Below, in pieces: positions 17,423 through 26,638 of a stretch of 64,000 nt of DNA; within the stretch, counting starts at the first letter, position 1, and every line of letters starts with the position of its first letter. The stretch is taken from positions 248,001 through 312,000 of the forward strand of contig NZ_QYUR01000003.1 in NCBI RefSeq assembly GCF_003596405.1, read 5' to 3'. A program made the translations under genes and the position numbers. The notes under the pieces are model-generated. The model did no database searches and was not told the DNA's origin. It saw only the letters and a list, made by a program, of their open reading frames with translations. The stretch comes from Pseudomonas cavernicola (GTDB lineage: Bacteria; Pseudomonadota; Gammaproteobacteria; Pseudomonadales; Pseudomonadaceae).

Positions 17423-18113
17423 AGTCGGTTGTCTCGATGATTGTTTTTTGTCGCCAGGGGTTGTGTTCGTCGGACTGCAATCCGCAAGGCTCCCCAGGCT
17501 GTGCACGCCTTATTGGGAAGCAAACAATGACAAGAAACACTGCAACCACCGAGTTTCTTCGTATTCCCCGGAATAGGCGCACCCATCACCGCCCGCAACC
17601 GCTCACGCAGCACGCCTCGGATCATGATCATTTTTTGTCATCCGCTGCTTGTTGCGCTAAGCAAGCGCTCGGGCATGGTAACGACACTGCGACACTCGTA
17701 TTCGGAGCCAATAATGACAACAAGCAACCCGATTAACTCTGCCACTCGCCTACCGAGCAAGCCTCATGATAAGCGCGGCTTGGGGCCGCGGGCCCTAGCG
17801 GTCTTGGGCTTATCCTCGGCCTACCAGCAAACCAGACGTTTCGACTCCCGTGACGAATGGAGCCTATCGAGCAGGCCCACCTCCAGCGTCGGCAACAACT
17901 GATCGCGGGCTAGCCTTTGCAACCCGGCCCGATGCCTGGGCTGATGAACAGCGGGCCCCAGCCAATACATATGACTTTCCCCGCGAACGCTGATGGGTAC
18001 AGCTCATAGGGTCTATGCCGCAATGCGAAGTAACGCAAAACCATGCCACTCCACTTTGGCGCGGACGGCACTCCGCTCTGCGTCTTTATATTTCTGCCCA
18101 GGAGTCTTACCCC
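17423..18113 (+). other. Gene-poor spacer with a duplicated upstream module
   Basis: No convincing gene fills this 691-bp stretch. Two segments of similar design are visible: a TTTTTTGTC box near 17445 and again near 17632, each followed 90 bases later (counted box start to ATGACAA) by a ribosome-site-like A/G-rich stretch and ATGACAA. The short frames that begin there (about 70 and 63 codons) resemble no known protein. They look like the 5' ends of two deleted paralogous genes. Confidence 0.4.
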
Positions 18114-19469
18114 ATGCGCCACTGGCTCACCGCCCTTAGTCTCTGCCTGCCCCTGGCCACAGCTCACGCTGGTATGCCTAGTCCGGCCGCCGCCCAACAA
18201 CTGGCCGAAGAGGCCTATGTGTTTGCCTATGCCACCGCCGAGCACAACAAGGTGCTCAACGCCATCGCGGCCAAGCTGCCGTTTAACGTGCTCTATAACG
18301 AACCACGCCTGATGGGTCCGGAAGACAACAAGGTAGTGTCGCCGAACAACGACACCTTCTATTCCCGCGCCTTGCTCGACTTGCGCAGTGAGCCGCAAGT
18401 ACTGCAAGTGCCAGCAGTGGAAAAACGCTACTACAGCTTTCAACTGATCGACGTACGCACCAATAACCTCGATTACATTGGCACCCGCGCTACCGGTACC
18501 GCGGCAGGCCGCTACCTGATCGTCGGGCCGGCCTGGAAAGGTGAATTACCGGCTGGCTTCAATGGCCTGATTCGCTCCACCAGCCAACTGGTCTTCCTCC
18601 TTGGTCGCACCGAAGTCAAAGGCCAAAGTGACCAGGCTGCCGCCGCCGAGATACTCAAAGGCTACCGCCTACAGGCCTTGTCCAGCGTGCTTGGGCAAAC
18701 AGTCCCAGCCGCCTTGCCGAAGCTGAAACTGCCAACCTATCGCAACAGTAAGGATGGCCAGGCCAGCGATGTGTTCGTGACGTTCAATGCCTTGGCGCCA
18801 CTGCAAGCCTGGACACCCGCTGAGCAGACACAACTGAGCCGCTTCGCAGAGATTGGTGTCGGCCCCGGCCTGGACTTCAACCCGCCTGCCGCCATCGCAC
18901 AAGCCGTGGCCAGCGGCGCCGAGACGGGTCGGGAAAAGGTCAAAGCAGCCTCCCTCAGCATCTCCCCCAATCACAACGGCTGGTTCAGTTCACCCGCCAA
19001 TGCAGGGCACTTCGGTAGCGATGATCTGACCCGCGCAGCGGCCGCCTGGCGCTATATCTATGTCAACGACCCTGTCGAGGCGCTCTACCCGATAGCCCTG
19101 CAAGACGCTAAAGGCAAGCCATTGAACGGCAACAAGGCCTATCGTCTGCACTTCGCGGCGGGGCAATTGCCACCGGTGGATTCATTCTGGTCGCTGACCC
19201 TCTACGACGCTGAAACACAGTTGTTCTCGGCGAATCCGCTCAAGCGCTATTCCCTCGGCGACCGCAGCCCCAGCCTGACCTATGACGCTGACGGTGGACT
19301 GACCCTGCTGATTCAGAACAGCGCTCCAGCCCAAGCGCTGCAGGGCAACTGGCTGCCAGCTCCGAAAGGCCCGTTTAACATGATCCTGCGCCTCTATCTG
19401 CCGCAGCAGAAAGCGCTTCAGGGCGCTTACCAACTTCCGGCTATCGAGTCGGTCGCCAGTCAGGAGTAA
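18114..19469 (+). CDS. DUF1254/DUF1214 protein, Sec-exported
   Basis: A secreted protein of 451 residues. The start at ATG 18114 is chosen because AGGAG lies nine bases upstream and a clean signal peptide follows (RHWLTALSLCLPLATAHA). The DUF1254 half contains NNDTFYSRALLDLRSEP; the DUF1214 half contains SFWSLTLYDAETQLFSANP and GPFNMILRLYLP. These paired domains are widespread in proteobacteria, but their biochemical role is not established. It is followed after 3 bp by a paralogue of the same architecture, and the two face an alkylsulfatase gene. Confidence 0.85.
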   Translation: MRHWLTALSLCLPLATAHAGMPSPAAAQQLAEEAYVFAYATAEHNKVLNAIAAKLPFNVLYNEPRLMGPEDNKVVSPNNDTFYSRALLDLRSEPQVLQVPAVEKRYYSFQLIDVRTNNLDYIGTRATGTAAGRYLIVGPAWKGELPAGFNGLIRSTSQLVFLLGRTEVKGQSDQAAAAEILKGYRLQALSSVLGQTVPAALPKLKLPTYRNSKDGQASDVFVTFNALAPLQAWTPAEQTQLSRFAEIGVGPGLDFNPPAAIAQAVASGAETGREKVKAASLSISPNHNGWFSSPANAGHFGSDDLTRAAAAWRYIYVNDPVEALYPIALQDAKGKPLNGNKAYRLHFAAGQLPPVDSFWSLTLYDAETQLFSANPLKRYSLGDRSPSLTYDADGGLTLLIQNSAPAQALQGNWLPAPKGPFNMILRLYLPQQKALQGAYQLPAIESVASQE

Positions 19470-19472
19470 ACG

Positions 19473-20870
19473 ATGAATATCCCCTTCAGCCGTCGTCAAT
19501 TCCTTGGTGGCCTGACAGTGCTCAGCGCCGGCCTGGCCTGCCCAAGCTGGCTGCTGGCTGCCGCCCAGCCGTTAACTACCGACCCGGCGGAGTTCCGTGC
19601 GATTGCCCGTGATGCCTGGATCTACGCCTACCCGATGCTGATGCACTACCAGACCATGCAGAAGCAGGCGCTGGACGCCAAGACCCGCGAATACGTCGGT
19701 GGCTTTGGCAAGTTCCGCCACTACAGCGAGCTATTCACCCCGAAGAACCGTGACATCGTCACGCCTAACAATGACACGCCCTACTCCTGGGCCTGGCTCG
19801 ACCTGCGCGCGGAACCTTGGGTGCTCAGCGTGCCGGCCGTGGATAAAGACCGCTACTACGTGCACCAACTGGTCGATCAGTACACCCATAACTTCGGCTA
19901 TGTCGGGGTACTCAGCACCGGCCGCGAGGCGGGCGATTATCTGATTGCCGGGCCGCACTGGCAGGGAGAAACCCCGGCGGGGATCAAGAGGGTACTGCGC
20001 AGCGAAACCGAGATCGTCATGATCCTCGGGCGTACCGGACTGAAAGATGCCAACGACCTACCCGCCGTGCGCGCTATCCAGCAGCAGTACCGGCTGCGCG
20101 CCCTACATGACTATCTCGGTAACCCCGCACCTGCTCCCGCCACTGCGATTGCCTGGCTGCCGTGGCAAGTGCCGCGCGATCTCGGCCCGGGCTTTATCGC
20201 CCACCTGAATCAAATACTGGAACTGTGCCCGGTCGATAAATCAGAAGTGGCGCTGCGCGAGCGCTTTGCTCGAATTGGCGTCGCACCCGGTTTGCCCTTC
20301 GATCCGGCAGCCCTCAGCGAGGCTCAGCGTCAAGCATTGATCGCCGGCATTCAGGAGGCGCAAGCCGACCTGAAAACCGCCAGCGGCCAGGTCCGCAACA
20401 CCATAGGTCTGTTCGGCAACCGTGCGGCCATGCACAACGACTATCTAAAGCGCGCAGTTGCCGCAGCCGTTGGCATTTATGGCAATAGCGTCGAAGAAGC
20501 CTTCTATACCGGCAGCAAGCTGGATAGCAGTGGTCAGCAGCTCGTCGCGGGTCAGCGTTATCGCCTGCATTTCACGGCCGACCAATTACCGCCAGCCAGT
20601 GAGTTCTGGTCGCTGACCCTGTATGAGCTGCCAGATCGTCAATTGGTCGACAACCCGATCAACCGTTACTGCCTGAGTAGCCGCGACGCCCTGCAACGTG
20701 ATGCCGATGGCGGTCTTACCTTGCTGGTGCAAACGGAGGCGCCGGTTCAGCAGGATAACTGGCTACCCGCCCCGGCCAACGGGCCTTTCAGCCTGACCCT
20801 GCGACTCTATGGGCCTAGCGCTGAAGTGATCGCCGGAAAGTGGCAGATGCCGAAGATTGAGCGGGTGTAG
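19473..20870 (+). CDS. DUF1254/DUF1214 protein with Tat-type signal
   Basis: A paralogue of the preceding gene, 465 residues. It has the same two domains (NNDTPYSWAWLDLRAEP; EFWSLTLYELPDRQLVDNP; GPFSLTLRLYGP). Its N-terminus differs: SRRQFLGGLTVLSAGLACPS looks like a twin-arginine signal, whereas the upstream copy has a simple Sec signal. The ribosome site AGGAG lies just upstream, and only three bases separate the genes, so they are co-transcribed. The function of this family is unknown. The different export signals suggest that this copy folds, or binds a cofactor, before export. Confidence 0.85.
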   Translation: MNIPFSRRQFLGGLTVLSAGLACPSWLLAAAQPLTTDPAEFRAIARDAWIYAYPMLMHYQTMQKQALDAKTREYVGGFGKFRHYSELFTPKNRDIVTPNNDTPYSWAWLDLRAEPWVLSVPAVDKDRYYVHQLVDQYTHNFGYVGVLSTGREAGDYLIAGPHWQGETPAGIKRVLRSETEIVMILGRTGLKDANDLPAVRAIQQQYRLRALHDYLGNPAPAPATAIAWLPWQVPRDLGPGFIAHLNQILELCPVDKSEVALRERFARIGVAPGLPFDPAALSEAQRQALIAGIQEAQADLKTASGQVRNTIGLFGNRAAMHNDYLKRAVAAAVGIYGNSVEEAFYTGSKLDSSGQQLVAGQRYRLHFTADQLPPASEFWSLTLYELPDRQLVDNPINRYCLSSRDALQRDADGGLTLLVQTEAPVQQDNWLPAPANGPFSLTLRLYGPSAEVIAGKWQMPKIERV

Positions 20871-20955
20871 TCAGACAGGTCGCGGGGGATAACCCAAGCT
20901 GGTACCTGGCAAGTGCTAAAAAACAAAACGGGCACTCTAGAGTGCTGCCTTCGAA

Positions 20956-21025
20956 TGTAGGAGCGAGCTTGAACTCGCGATTGGGCATGGCAGAAAAGCA
21001 TCGCGAGCAGAAGCTCGCTCCTACA
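20956..21025. repeat. REP element, inverted pair
   Basis: TGTAGGAGCGAGCTT (20956-20970) is the exact reverse complement of AAGCTCGCTCCTACA (21011-21025). An inner TCGCGA-containing region lies between. This is a typical intergenic Pseudomonas repeat and lies between two convergent genes, where it may also terminate transcription. Confidence 0.8.
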
Positions 21026-21070
21026 AGAACAAAGGCATCCTAGGAATAACCTAGGATGGCCGGTTACACC

Positions 21071-23059
21071 TCAAGGTGTGACGATATTGAACTGCGGGCT
21101 GAAGGCATCGAGCATGCCGAGCAGCTCGCCGAGCTTCTTGCCATCGCCTTCAAGCTTGATGTCGCCCTGCTTGATCGCAGTGGGGAAGTCCAACTGGCGC
21201 TGGCTGATCTTGTCCAAGGTGGCTTTGTTCATCTTCACGCTGACATCCGCCTGCGTATTAGTGCTGTCCTCGCGTGAGGTCAGCACGCCATTGCGCAGAG
21301 TCAGCGCGAACGGCTTGTCGATGTCTTCAAACTGCCAATTAAGGGTCATGTCGTGGCCCTGGGCTTTCTCCGAGTCCAGGCGAATCGCCAGGTAATCGAA
21401 GAACAACGCCGGTGACATGGCCTTGACCATATCCGACGACGCGGAGCTGCTTTGATACACCGGCACCCCGTTACGCAGCTCGAAGGCACCAGTCAGGTAG
21501 ATGTTGCGCCACAGGGCGTTTTCACTCTGGTAGCCAAGCTGTTCGAAGGCCTGTGCCTGAAGTTCGAGAGCGTCTTTGTTCTGCGGCTCGGCAAATACCA
21601 GGTGGTTACCCAGTTGTGCCGCCCAACGATAGTCGCCCTTGTCCAATGCGCTGCGCATCAGTTTGAGCACGGCGGCGCCGCCGCCCATGGCCTCGACGTA
21701 GTGCTTGCCAGCATCGACTGGCTGCAAGGGGTTGAGGTTGGCCGGGTTGCCGTCGTAGAAACCAAGGTAGCGCTGATACACCGCTCGCGAGTTGTGGCTC
21801 AGCGAGCCGTAGTAGCTGCGGGTATACCATTTCTTTTCCAGTTCACCCGGCAGGGTTTTCATCTGCTCAGCCACTTCCATCGGCGTCAGCCCCTGGTTCA
21901 TCAGGTGCAGGGTGCGGTCGTTGAGGAAGGCATACATATCGCGCTGATCCGCCAGCATGGTGCTGATCCGCTCACTGCCCCAGGTCGGCCAGTTGTGCTG
22001 GGCGAACATCACATCGCTCTTGTCGCCGTAGCGCGCCAGGCTCTCGTCGATGTACTGCGACCAGGCCTTGGCGTCGCGCACCAATGCGCCGCGCGGGGTG
22101 AGGATGTTGTGCATCATTTGCGTGGCATTCTCAGACATGCACAGCGCACGCAGTTGCGGCAGGTAGAGGTTCATTTCCGCCGGCGCTTCTGTACCAGGGG
22201 TGAGCTGGAACTCCACCTCGATGCCATCGATGTTGCGGGTCTCGTAGTGATCCTTGATCAGGTCGGTCGGCTCGATCAGGGTGATAGTGCCGCCCACCGG
22301 CAGGCTCTTACCCATCCCGGCATCGACTTGGCCTTTTTCTCCGCGCGGCAGCAGGGTGCCGAACTGGAACTGGGCGCGACGCGACATAGCGGTGCCGGCG
22401 AACACGTTCTCGCTCATCACATGCTCCATGAAGCCGGACGGAGCAAAGATCTTCACCTTGCCGGCTTTCACGTCGGCCTCATTCACCACCCCGCGCACGC
22501 CACCGAAATGGTCGGTATGGCTGTGGCTATAAGCCACGGCAATCACTGGCTTATGCGGGCGATTTTGGTAGTACAGGTCGAGGGCGGCCTTGGCTGTTTC
22601 GGCCATGGTCAAGGGGTCGATGATAAACAGACCGGTGTCGCCTTCGATGATGGTCATGTTCGACACATCCAGGCCGCGCACCTGATAAATACGCTCTTTA
22701 ACTTCGAACAAGCCGGCATGGGTGCTGAGCTGAGCCAGACGCCAGAGACTCGGGTTGACCGAGTCCGGGGCCTTATCGGCATCCAGGAAGCTATAGGCCG
22801 GCATGCTCCAGATCACCTTACCTGCGGCATTCTTGATCTCGCCTTTGAAGGGCGCGATCAAGCCGCGGCTGACCGACTCGTAATCAGTGCGATCGGTGAA
22901 CGGCAGCTTGTTAAGAACAGCGGCGTTACTCGCGGCGGTCAGCGCACTGGCTGGCTGGTTGGCCACCAGCTCGGCGGCCGACAGTGGCTGCGCGATGCTG
23001 GCCGAGATAAAAACAGCCAGCAGGCCGCGTTGCAGGCATGGTAGGGATAACAGCGGCAT
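21071..23059 (-). CDS. Linear primary alkylsulfatase (SdsA-type)
   Basis: A protein of 662 residues with a signal peptide (about residues 12-28). The metallo-beta-lactamase domain holds the zinc motif HSHTDHFGG near residue 178 and a later histidine in the QHNWPTW segment. An alpha-helical dimerisation domain follows, and the C-terminal SCP2-like domain (about 535-660) is the hydrophobic substrate-binding module of this class. This domain order matches P. aeruginosa SdsA1, which hydrolyses dodecyl sulfate and related primary alkyl sulfates to alcohol and sulfate. It converges on the DUF1254 pair; no regulator lies immediately next to it. Confidence 0.9.
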   Translation of the reverse strand: MPLLSLPCLQRGLLAVFISASIAQPLSAAELVANQPASALTAASNAAVLNKLPFTDRTDYESVSRGLIAPFKGEIKNAAGKVIWSMPAYSFLDADKAPDSVNPSLWRLAQLSTHAGLFEVKERIYQVRGLDVSNMTIIEGDTGLFIIDPLTMAETAKAALDLYYQNRPHKPVIAVAYSHSHTDHFGGVRGVVNEADVKAGKVKIFAPSGFMEHVMSENVFAGTAMSRRAQFQFGTLLPRGEKGQVDAGMGKSLPVGGTITLIEPTDLIKDHYETRNIDGIEVEFQLTPGTEAPAEMNLYLPQLRALCMSENATQMMHNILTPRGALVRDAKAWSQYIDESLARYGDKSDVMFAQHNWPTWGSERISTMLADQRDMYAFLNDRTLHLMNQGLTPMEVAEQMKTLPGELEKKWYTRSYYGSLSHNSRAVYQRYLGFYDGNPANLNPLQPVDAGKHYVEAMGGGAAVLKLMRSALDKGDYRWAAQLGNHLVFAEPQNKDALELQAQAFEQLGYQSENALWRNIYLTGAFELRNGVPVYQSSSASSDMVKAMSPALFFDYLAIRLDSEKAQGHDMTLNWQFEDIDKPFALTLRNGVLTSREDSTNTQADVSVKMNKATLDKISQRQLDFPTAIKQGDIKLEGDGKKLGELLGMLDAFSPQFNIVTP

Positions 23060-23279
23060 AGCGCCTCCACTAAGTGCTTATCGTTATTGGATTTTTGTAG
23101 GACAAGGCAGCTTAAGCCCTGCCATCCAACACAACCGCAAGCCTTAGCCGACAGAAAAGAATCACCCCCATCACCACGCACTTGAACCAGGCCATACTTC
23201 ACCGCCACATCGGTAAACCATGGAGCGCATGTTATGGTCTGTCGCGACTTTGATTACTGACCGTAGGGAGACAACGAAG

Positions 23280-23747
23280 ATGCTGGTGCGGATGCTGACT
23301 TCGACATTGCTGGCGCTGGTTTGCAGCGCGTCTTTCGCTCACGAATACACCGCTGGCGAGCTACATATCGCCCATCCGTGGGCCCGCGCATTGCCGCCAA
23401 ATGCGCCAACGGGTGCCGCGTATTTCGTCATCCATAATCATGGTCAGACGGAAGATCGTTTGATTGGCGCAGCAACACCGAGGGCAGCGAAGGCCGAACT
23501 GCACACCATTGTTCAGCTGGGTGAAGTGATGAAGATGCAGCACCTGGACTCAGTCGGCATTCCCGTCGGCGGCGAGGTTAAATTCGCTCCAGGCGGTACT
23601 CACTTGATGTTGTTTGGCCTGAAGCAACCGCTAGTAGCCGGTGAGCGCTTCCCGCTGACTTTGCAGTTCGAGAAGGCCGGCAAGGTTGACGTCGAAGTGG
23701 CGATCGAAGCAGAAGCACCGGCAGCAGACGAACACGCAAACCACTGA
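23280..23747 (+). CDS. Periplasmic copper chaperone PCu(A)C
   Basis: A protein of 155 residues with a signal peptide (LVRMLTSTLLALVCSASFAHE). It carries the family's copper ligands: a histidine and methionines in HTIVQLGEVMKM, then HLM about 20 residues later, matching the H(M)x10Mx21HxM motif that binds Cu(I). PCu(A)C delivers copper to cytochrome oxidase or other envelope cuproenzymes. I start at ATG 23280, preceded by GGGAG at 23266-23270; upstream in-frame codons add a non-signal extension. The tail is acidic and His-containing (EAEAPAADEHANH). Confidence 0.85.
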   Translation: MLVRMLTSTLLALVCSASFAHEYTAGELHIAHPWARALPPNAPTGAAYFVIHNHGQTEDRLIGAATPRAAKAELHTIVQLGEVMKMQHLDSVGIPVGGEVKFAPGGTHLMLFGLKQPLVAGERFPLTLQFEKAGKVDVEVAIEAEAPAADEHANH

Positions 23748-23756
23748 CACGGCATC

Positions 23757-23832
23757 CGTAGGCTGGGTAGAGGCCTTGGCCGAAACCCAGCTGTGAGCGC
23801 GCTGGGTTTCACGTTGTTCTACCCAGCCTACG
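23757..23832. repeat. Intergenic inverted repeat
   Basis: CGTAGGCTGGGTAGA (23757-23771) is the exact reverse complement of 23818-23832. AAACCCAGC and GCTGGGTTT form an inner stem. It lies between convergent genes and may act as a bidirectional transcription end. Confidence 0.75.
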
Positions 23833-23863
23833 GAGCCAGGCGCCAGTAGCGAAAGCCATGTTC

Positions 23864-24487
23864 TCAGTCCCTGTCCAGCAGATGGAAACGTGGCAGGGAC
23901 AGGTGCCAGTGAATCGCCGCCAGCCGCGTCAGCAACACCACCAACATGGCGATACCCGTCGCGACCCAATGCGGCGTGGCCAACTGGATCAGCCCAATAA
24001 ACACCAGCGAGCCGGCGATACAGGCGGTGGCGTAGACTTCTTTTTTGAAAATCAGTGGGATCTCGTTGCAGATCACATCGCGCATCACCCCACCCGCCAC
24101 TCCCGTTATCGCGCCCATGATCACCGCCGTGCTCATCGGCACGCTGTGCCGCAGCGCCACCTCTGTGCCATAAACGGTGAAAAGCGCAAGGCCAAAGGCA
24201 TCCGCGATCAACAGACCTTTTTCGTGAATGGGTTGGGTCAGGCGCACCCAGATCACCGTACCGACCGCTGCCAGTGAGGCCACCAGGATATAGGTGTCAT
24301 CGCGAATCCAACTGACCGGGTGATTGTCCAGAATCACATCGCGCAGGGTGCCGCCACCCAACGCTGTGACGATGGCGATCACCAATACCCCAAACAGATC
24401 CATGGACTTGCGCCCGGCCATCAACGCACCGGTAACGGCAAATACCGCGACCCCGAACAGATCCGACAGATAGAAGAGTTGCTCCAT
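23864..24487 (-). CDS. TRIC-like (YadS/UPF0126) inner-membrane protein
   Basis: A hydrophobic protein of 207 residues with about seven predicted helices and an internal repeat. Each half carries a GG-containing helix: ALGGGTLRDVILDN in the first and GVAGGVMRDVICNE in the second. This is the UPF0126/YadS family, distant relatives of trimeric intracellular cation channels; a glycine uptake role has been proposed for some members. The gene begins 12 bp after the gor stop on the same strand, so it is probably transcribed with gor. Confidence 0.85.
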   Translation of the reverse strand: MEQLFYLSDLFGVAVFAVTGALMAGRKSMDLFGVLVIAIVTALGGGTLRDVILDNHPVSWIRDDTYILVASLAAVGTVIWVRLTQPIHEKGLLIADAFGLALFTVYGTEVALRHSVPMSTAVIMGAITGVAGGVMRDVICNEIPLIFKKEVYATACIAGSLVFIGLIQLATPHWVATGIAMLVVLLTRLAAIHWHLSLPRFHLLDRD

Positions 24488-24499
24488 GGCGGCCTCGGG

Positions 24500-25858
24500 T
24501 CAGGATGCAACGGGGCTGCGCATGGTCACAAACTCTTCGGCGGCCGTTGGATGAACCCCAATGGTCTCGTCGAACACCTGCTTGGTGGCCCCGGCCTTGA
24601 GTGCGACGGCCAGGCCCTGAACGATCTCCCCCGCTTCCGGACCGACCATATGGCAGCCCAATACGCGATCGGTCTTGGCATCCACCACCAGCTTCATCAA
24701 GGTACGCTCCTGGCACTCGGTGAGGGTCAGTTTCAGCGCCCGGAAACGACTCTCGAACACCTTGATTTCATGCCCGGCCTCGCGCGCCTGCTCTTCGCTC
24801 AGACCTACGGTGCCGATATTCGGCAAGCTGAACACAGCCGTCGGGATGTGCGTGTAATCCACTGGGCGGTACTCTTCTGGCTTGAACAAGCGACGCGCCA
24901 CGGCCATGCCTTCGGCCAACGCCACCGGCGTCAACTGCACGCGCCCGATCACATCGCCAAGGGCGAGAATTGAGGGCTCAGTGGTCTGAAATTGCTCATC
25001 GACATGGATAAAGCCACGCTTGTCCAGTTCGACGCCGGTGTTCTCCAGGCCTAGGTTATCCAGCATGGGACGGCGGCCGGTGGCGTAGAACACGCAGTCG
25101 GTGTGCAGTGCACGGCCGTCCTTCAAGGTGGCCTGCAGGCTGCCATCCGCTTGCTTATCGATCCGCACAATCTCGGCGTTGAACTGCAGGTCCAAACCGC
25201 GCTTGCTCAGCTCTTCTTTCAGGTGGTTGCGCACCGCGCCATCGAAACCGCGGAGGAACAATTCGCCACGGTATAACAGCGCGGTTTTAGCCCCCAGGCC
25301 GTGGAAGATCGAGGCGAACTCGACGGCGATATAGCCGCCGCCCACCACCAGCACCCGCTTGGGCAGCGCTTTAAGGAAGAATGCCTGGTTGGAGTTGATG
25401 GCATGCTCATGGCCTGGGATCTTGGGGATCTGTGGCCAGCCGCCGGTGGCAATGAGGATATGTTTGGCGCTAAAACGCTGGCCGTCGACCTCCACATGAT
25501 GTGCATCCAGCAGGCGCGCATGGCTTTCCAGCAAGGTGACGCCGCTGTTCACCAGCAAGTTGCGGTAGATACCGTTCAAACGCTGGATTTCGCGATCCTT
25601 GTTGCCGATCAGCGTGGCCCAGTCAAAACCCGCCGCGCCCAAAGACCAGCCAAAACCCGTCGCTTGCTCGAAGTCCTCGGCGAAATGCGCACCGTAGACC
25701 AATAACTTTTTCGGCACGCAACCCACATTCACGCAGGTACCGCCCAGATAGCGGCTTTCAGCTACCGCCACTCGCGCGCCGAAGCCAGCCGCGAAGCGTG
25801 CCGCGCGTACGCCGCCGGAACCGGCGCCAATCACGAAAAGGTCGAAGTCGTAAGTCAT
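24500..25858 (-). CDS. gor: Glutathione reductase
   Basis: A cytoplasmic FAD enzyme of 452 residues that regenerates GSH from GSSG with NADPH. It has an N-terminal FAD-binding [15 protein letters not shown], the redox-active disulfide in [13 protein letters not shown], the NADP-binding [12 protein letters not shown] and the C-terminal catalytic HPTAAEE. I start at ATG 25858, which has GGAG upstream and gives the usual length; a longer in-frame extension to 25987 is not family-like. In P. aeruginosa the same neighbourhood (gor, a VOC gene, galU, ugd) is conserved, which supports the name. Confidence 0.95.
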   Translation of the reverse strand: MTYDFDLFVIGAGSGGVRAARFAAGFGARVAVAESRYLGGTCVNVGCVPKKLLVYGAHFAEDFEQATGFGWSLGAAGFDWATLIGNKDREIQRLNGIYRNLLVNSGVTLLESHARLLDAHHVEVDGQRFSAKHILIATGGWPQIPKIPGHEHAINSNQAFFLKALPKRVLVVGGGYIAVEFASIFHGLGAKTALLYRGELFLRGFDGAVRNHLKEELSKRGLDLQFNAEIVRIDKQADGSLQATLKDGRALHTDCVFYATGRRPMLDNLGLENTGVELDKRGFIHVDEQFQTTEPSILALGDVIGRVQLTPVALAEGMAVARRLFKPEEYRPVDYTHIPTAVFSLPNIGTVGLSEEQAREAGHEIKVFESRFRALKLTLTECQERTLMKLVVDAKTDRVLGCHMVGPEAGEIVQGLAVALKAGATKQVFDETIGVHPTAAEEFVTMRSPVAS

Positions 25859-25954
25859 CGGGGGTCTCCTAAACAGGCCGCCAGCATACCCCAATCGTCC
25901 ACCAGAGCAGCGCTTCAGCCTAAACTGACACTGAATACGCCAGGAGTAAAAAAC

Positions 25955-26377
25955 ATGCGCCGCACGCTTACCCATCTCGCCCTGCATGTCCCTGACCTAG
26001 ATGCCTGCGTGCAGTTCTACAAAGAGTTCTGCGGGATGCAGGTGATTCATGAGCGCGCCGGCAAAGGCTCGCGCATTGTCTGGATGGCTGAGCCAGGCAA
26101 GGAACATGAGTTTATTTTCGTGATCATGCCCGGCGGTCATGCACGGCAGTTGGCCGAAGACGATTACAGCCATTTTGGCTTTGCCGTGGACAGCCGCGAG
26201 CAGGTCGAAGTGATCGCCGCGCAAGCGCAGGCTGCGGGCTGTTTGATCTGGGCGCCGCGCGAGGAGCCCTATCCGGTCGGCTATTACTGCGGCCTGCGCG
26301 ACCCGGCCGGCAACTACGTCGAGTTCAGCTATGGCCAACCGCTAGGGCCAGGCTCCGAGGCGATGCCGATTCCGTGA
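25955..26377 (+). CDS. VOC (glyoxalase/bleomycin-resistance fold) protein
   Basis: A protein of 140 residues with two betaalpha-beta-beta-beta modules. [20 protein letters not shown] begins the first metal-binding module; [11 protein letters not shown] and [12 protein letters not shown] provide the second. The candidate metal ligands are the N-terminal His, the His of SHFGFAV and the Glu of NYVEFS. The reaction cannot be deduced; family members include glyoxalases and ring-cleaving dioxygenases. AGGAG precedes the start. It is divergent from gor, in the place occupied by a VOC gene in other pseudomonads. Confidence 0.85.
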   Translation: MRRTLTHLALHVPDLDACVQFYKEFCGMQVIHERAGKGSRIVWMAEPGKEHEFIFVIMPGGHARQLAEDDYSHFGFAVDSREQVEVIAAQAQAAGCLIWAPREEPYPVGYYCGLRDPAGNYVEFSYGQPLGPGSEAMPIP

Positions 26378-26402
26378 TACACAGCTGCAATGTTGTGCTT
26401 TT

Positions 26403-26436
26403 GTAGGGTGGGTTAGCCCTACGGGCGTAACCCACC
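26403..26436. repeat. GTAGGGTGGGTTA repeat, copy 1
   Basis: An intergenic palindromic element: GGTGGGTTA near the left end and TAACCCACC at the right, with GCCC/GGGC inside. Two further copies follow at 26483-26514 and 26571-26604. Confidence 0.75.
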
Positions 26437-26482
26437 AAGCCATGCTCCGCATGGCCTGCACGCGACTTCTACGCTTGCCAAC

Positions 26483-26514
26483 GGTGGGTTACGGCTGCGC
26501 CTAACCCACCCTAC
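26483..26514. repeat. GTAGGGTGGGTTA repeat, copy 2 (inverted)
   Basis: GGTGGGTTA and TAACCCACCCTAC arms. The trailing CCCTAC shows that it lies in the opposite orientation to copies 1 and 3. Confidence 0.7.
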
Positions 26515-26540
26515 GAAAACCACAGATGCAAAAACCCGCA

Positions 26541-26570
26541 CAAACAAAAAAGCCACCCGAAGGTGGCTTT
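26541..26570 (-). terminator. galU terminator
   Basis: Read on the minus strand: AAAGCCACC, loop TTCG, GGTGGCTTT, then a T run. It is a textbook intrinsic terminator about 70 bases beyond the galU stop. Repeat copy 3 lies between the stop codon and the hairpin. Confidence 0.85.
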
Positions 26571-26604
26571 GTAGGGTGGGTTAGCCCTGCGGGCGTAACC
26601 CACC
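26571..26604. repeat. GTAGGGTGGGTTA repeat, copy 3
   Basis: Almost identical to copy 1 (CCCTGC instead of CCCTAC inside). It sits within the probable 3' UTR of galU. Confidence 0.75.
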
Positions 26605-26638
26605 AAACCACGCACCGCGTGGTCAGCAAGAAGCTCGA

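Noticed and set aside
18015..18113. Upstream extension of the first DUF1254 gene
   Set aside because: The extension precedes a clear signal peptide and a good ribosome site lies just ahead of ATG 18114.
21452..23044. Long open frame on the plus strand, 530 codons
   Set aside because: It is antisense to the alkylsulfatase gene, has a His/Gln/Ala/Val-rich composition typical of reversed GC-rich coding sequence, and shows no domain.
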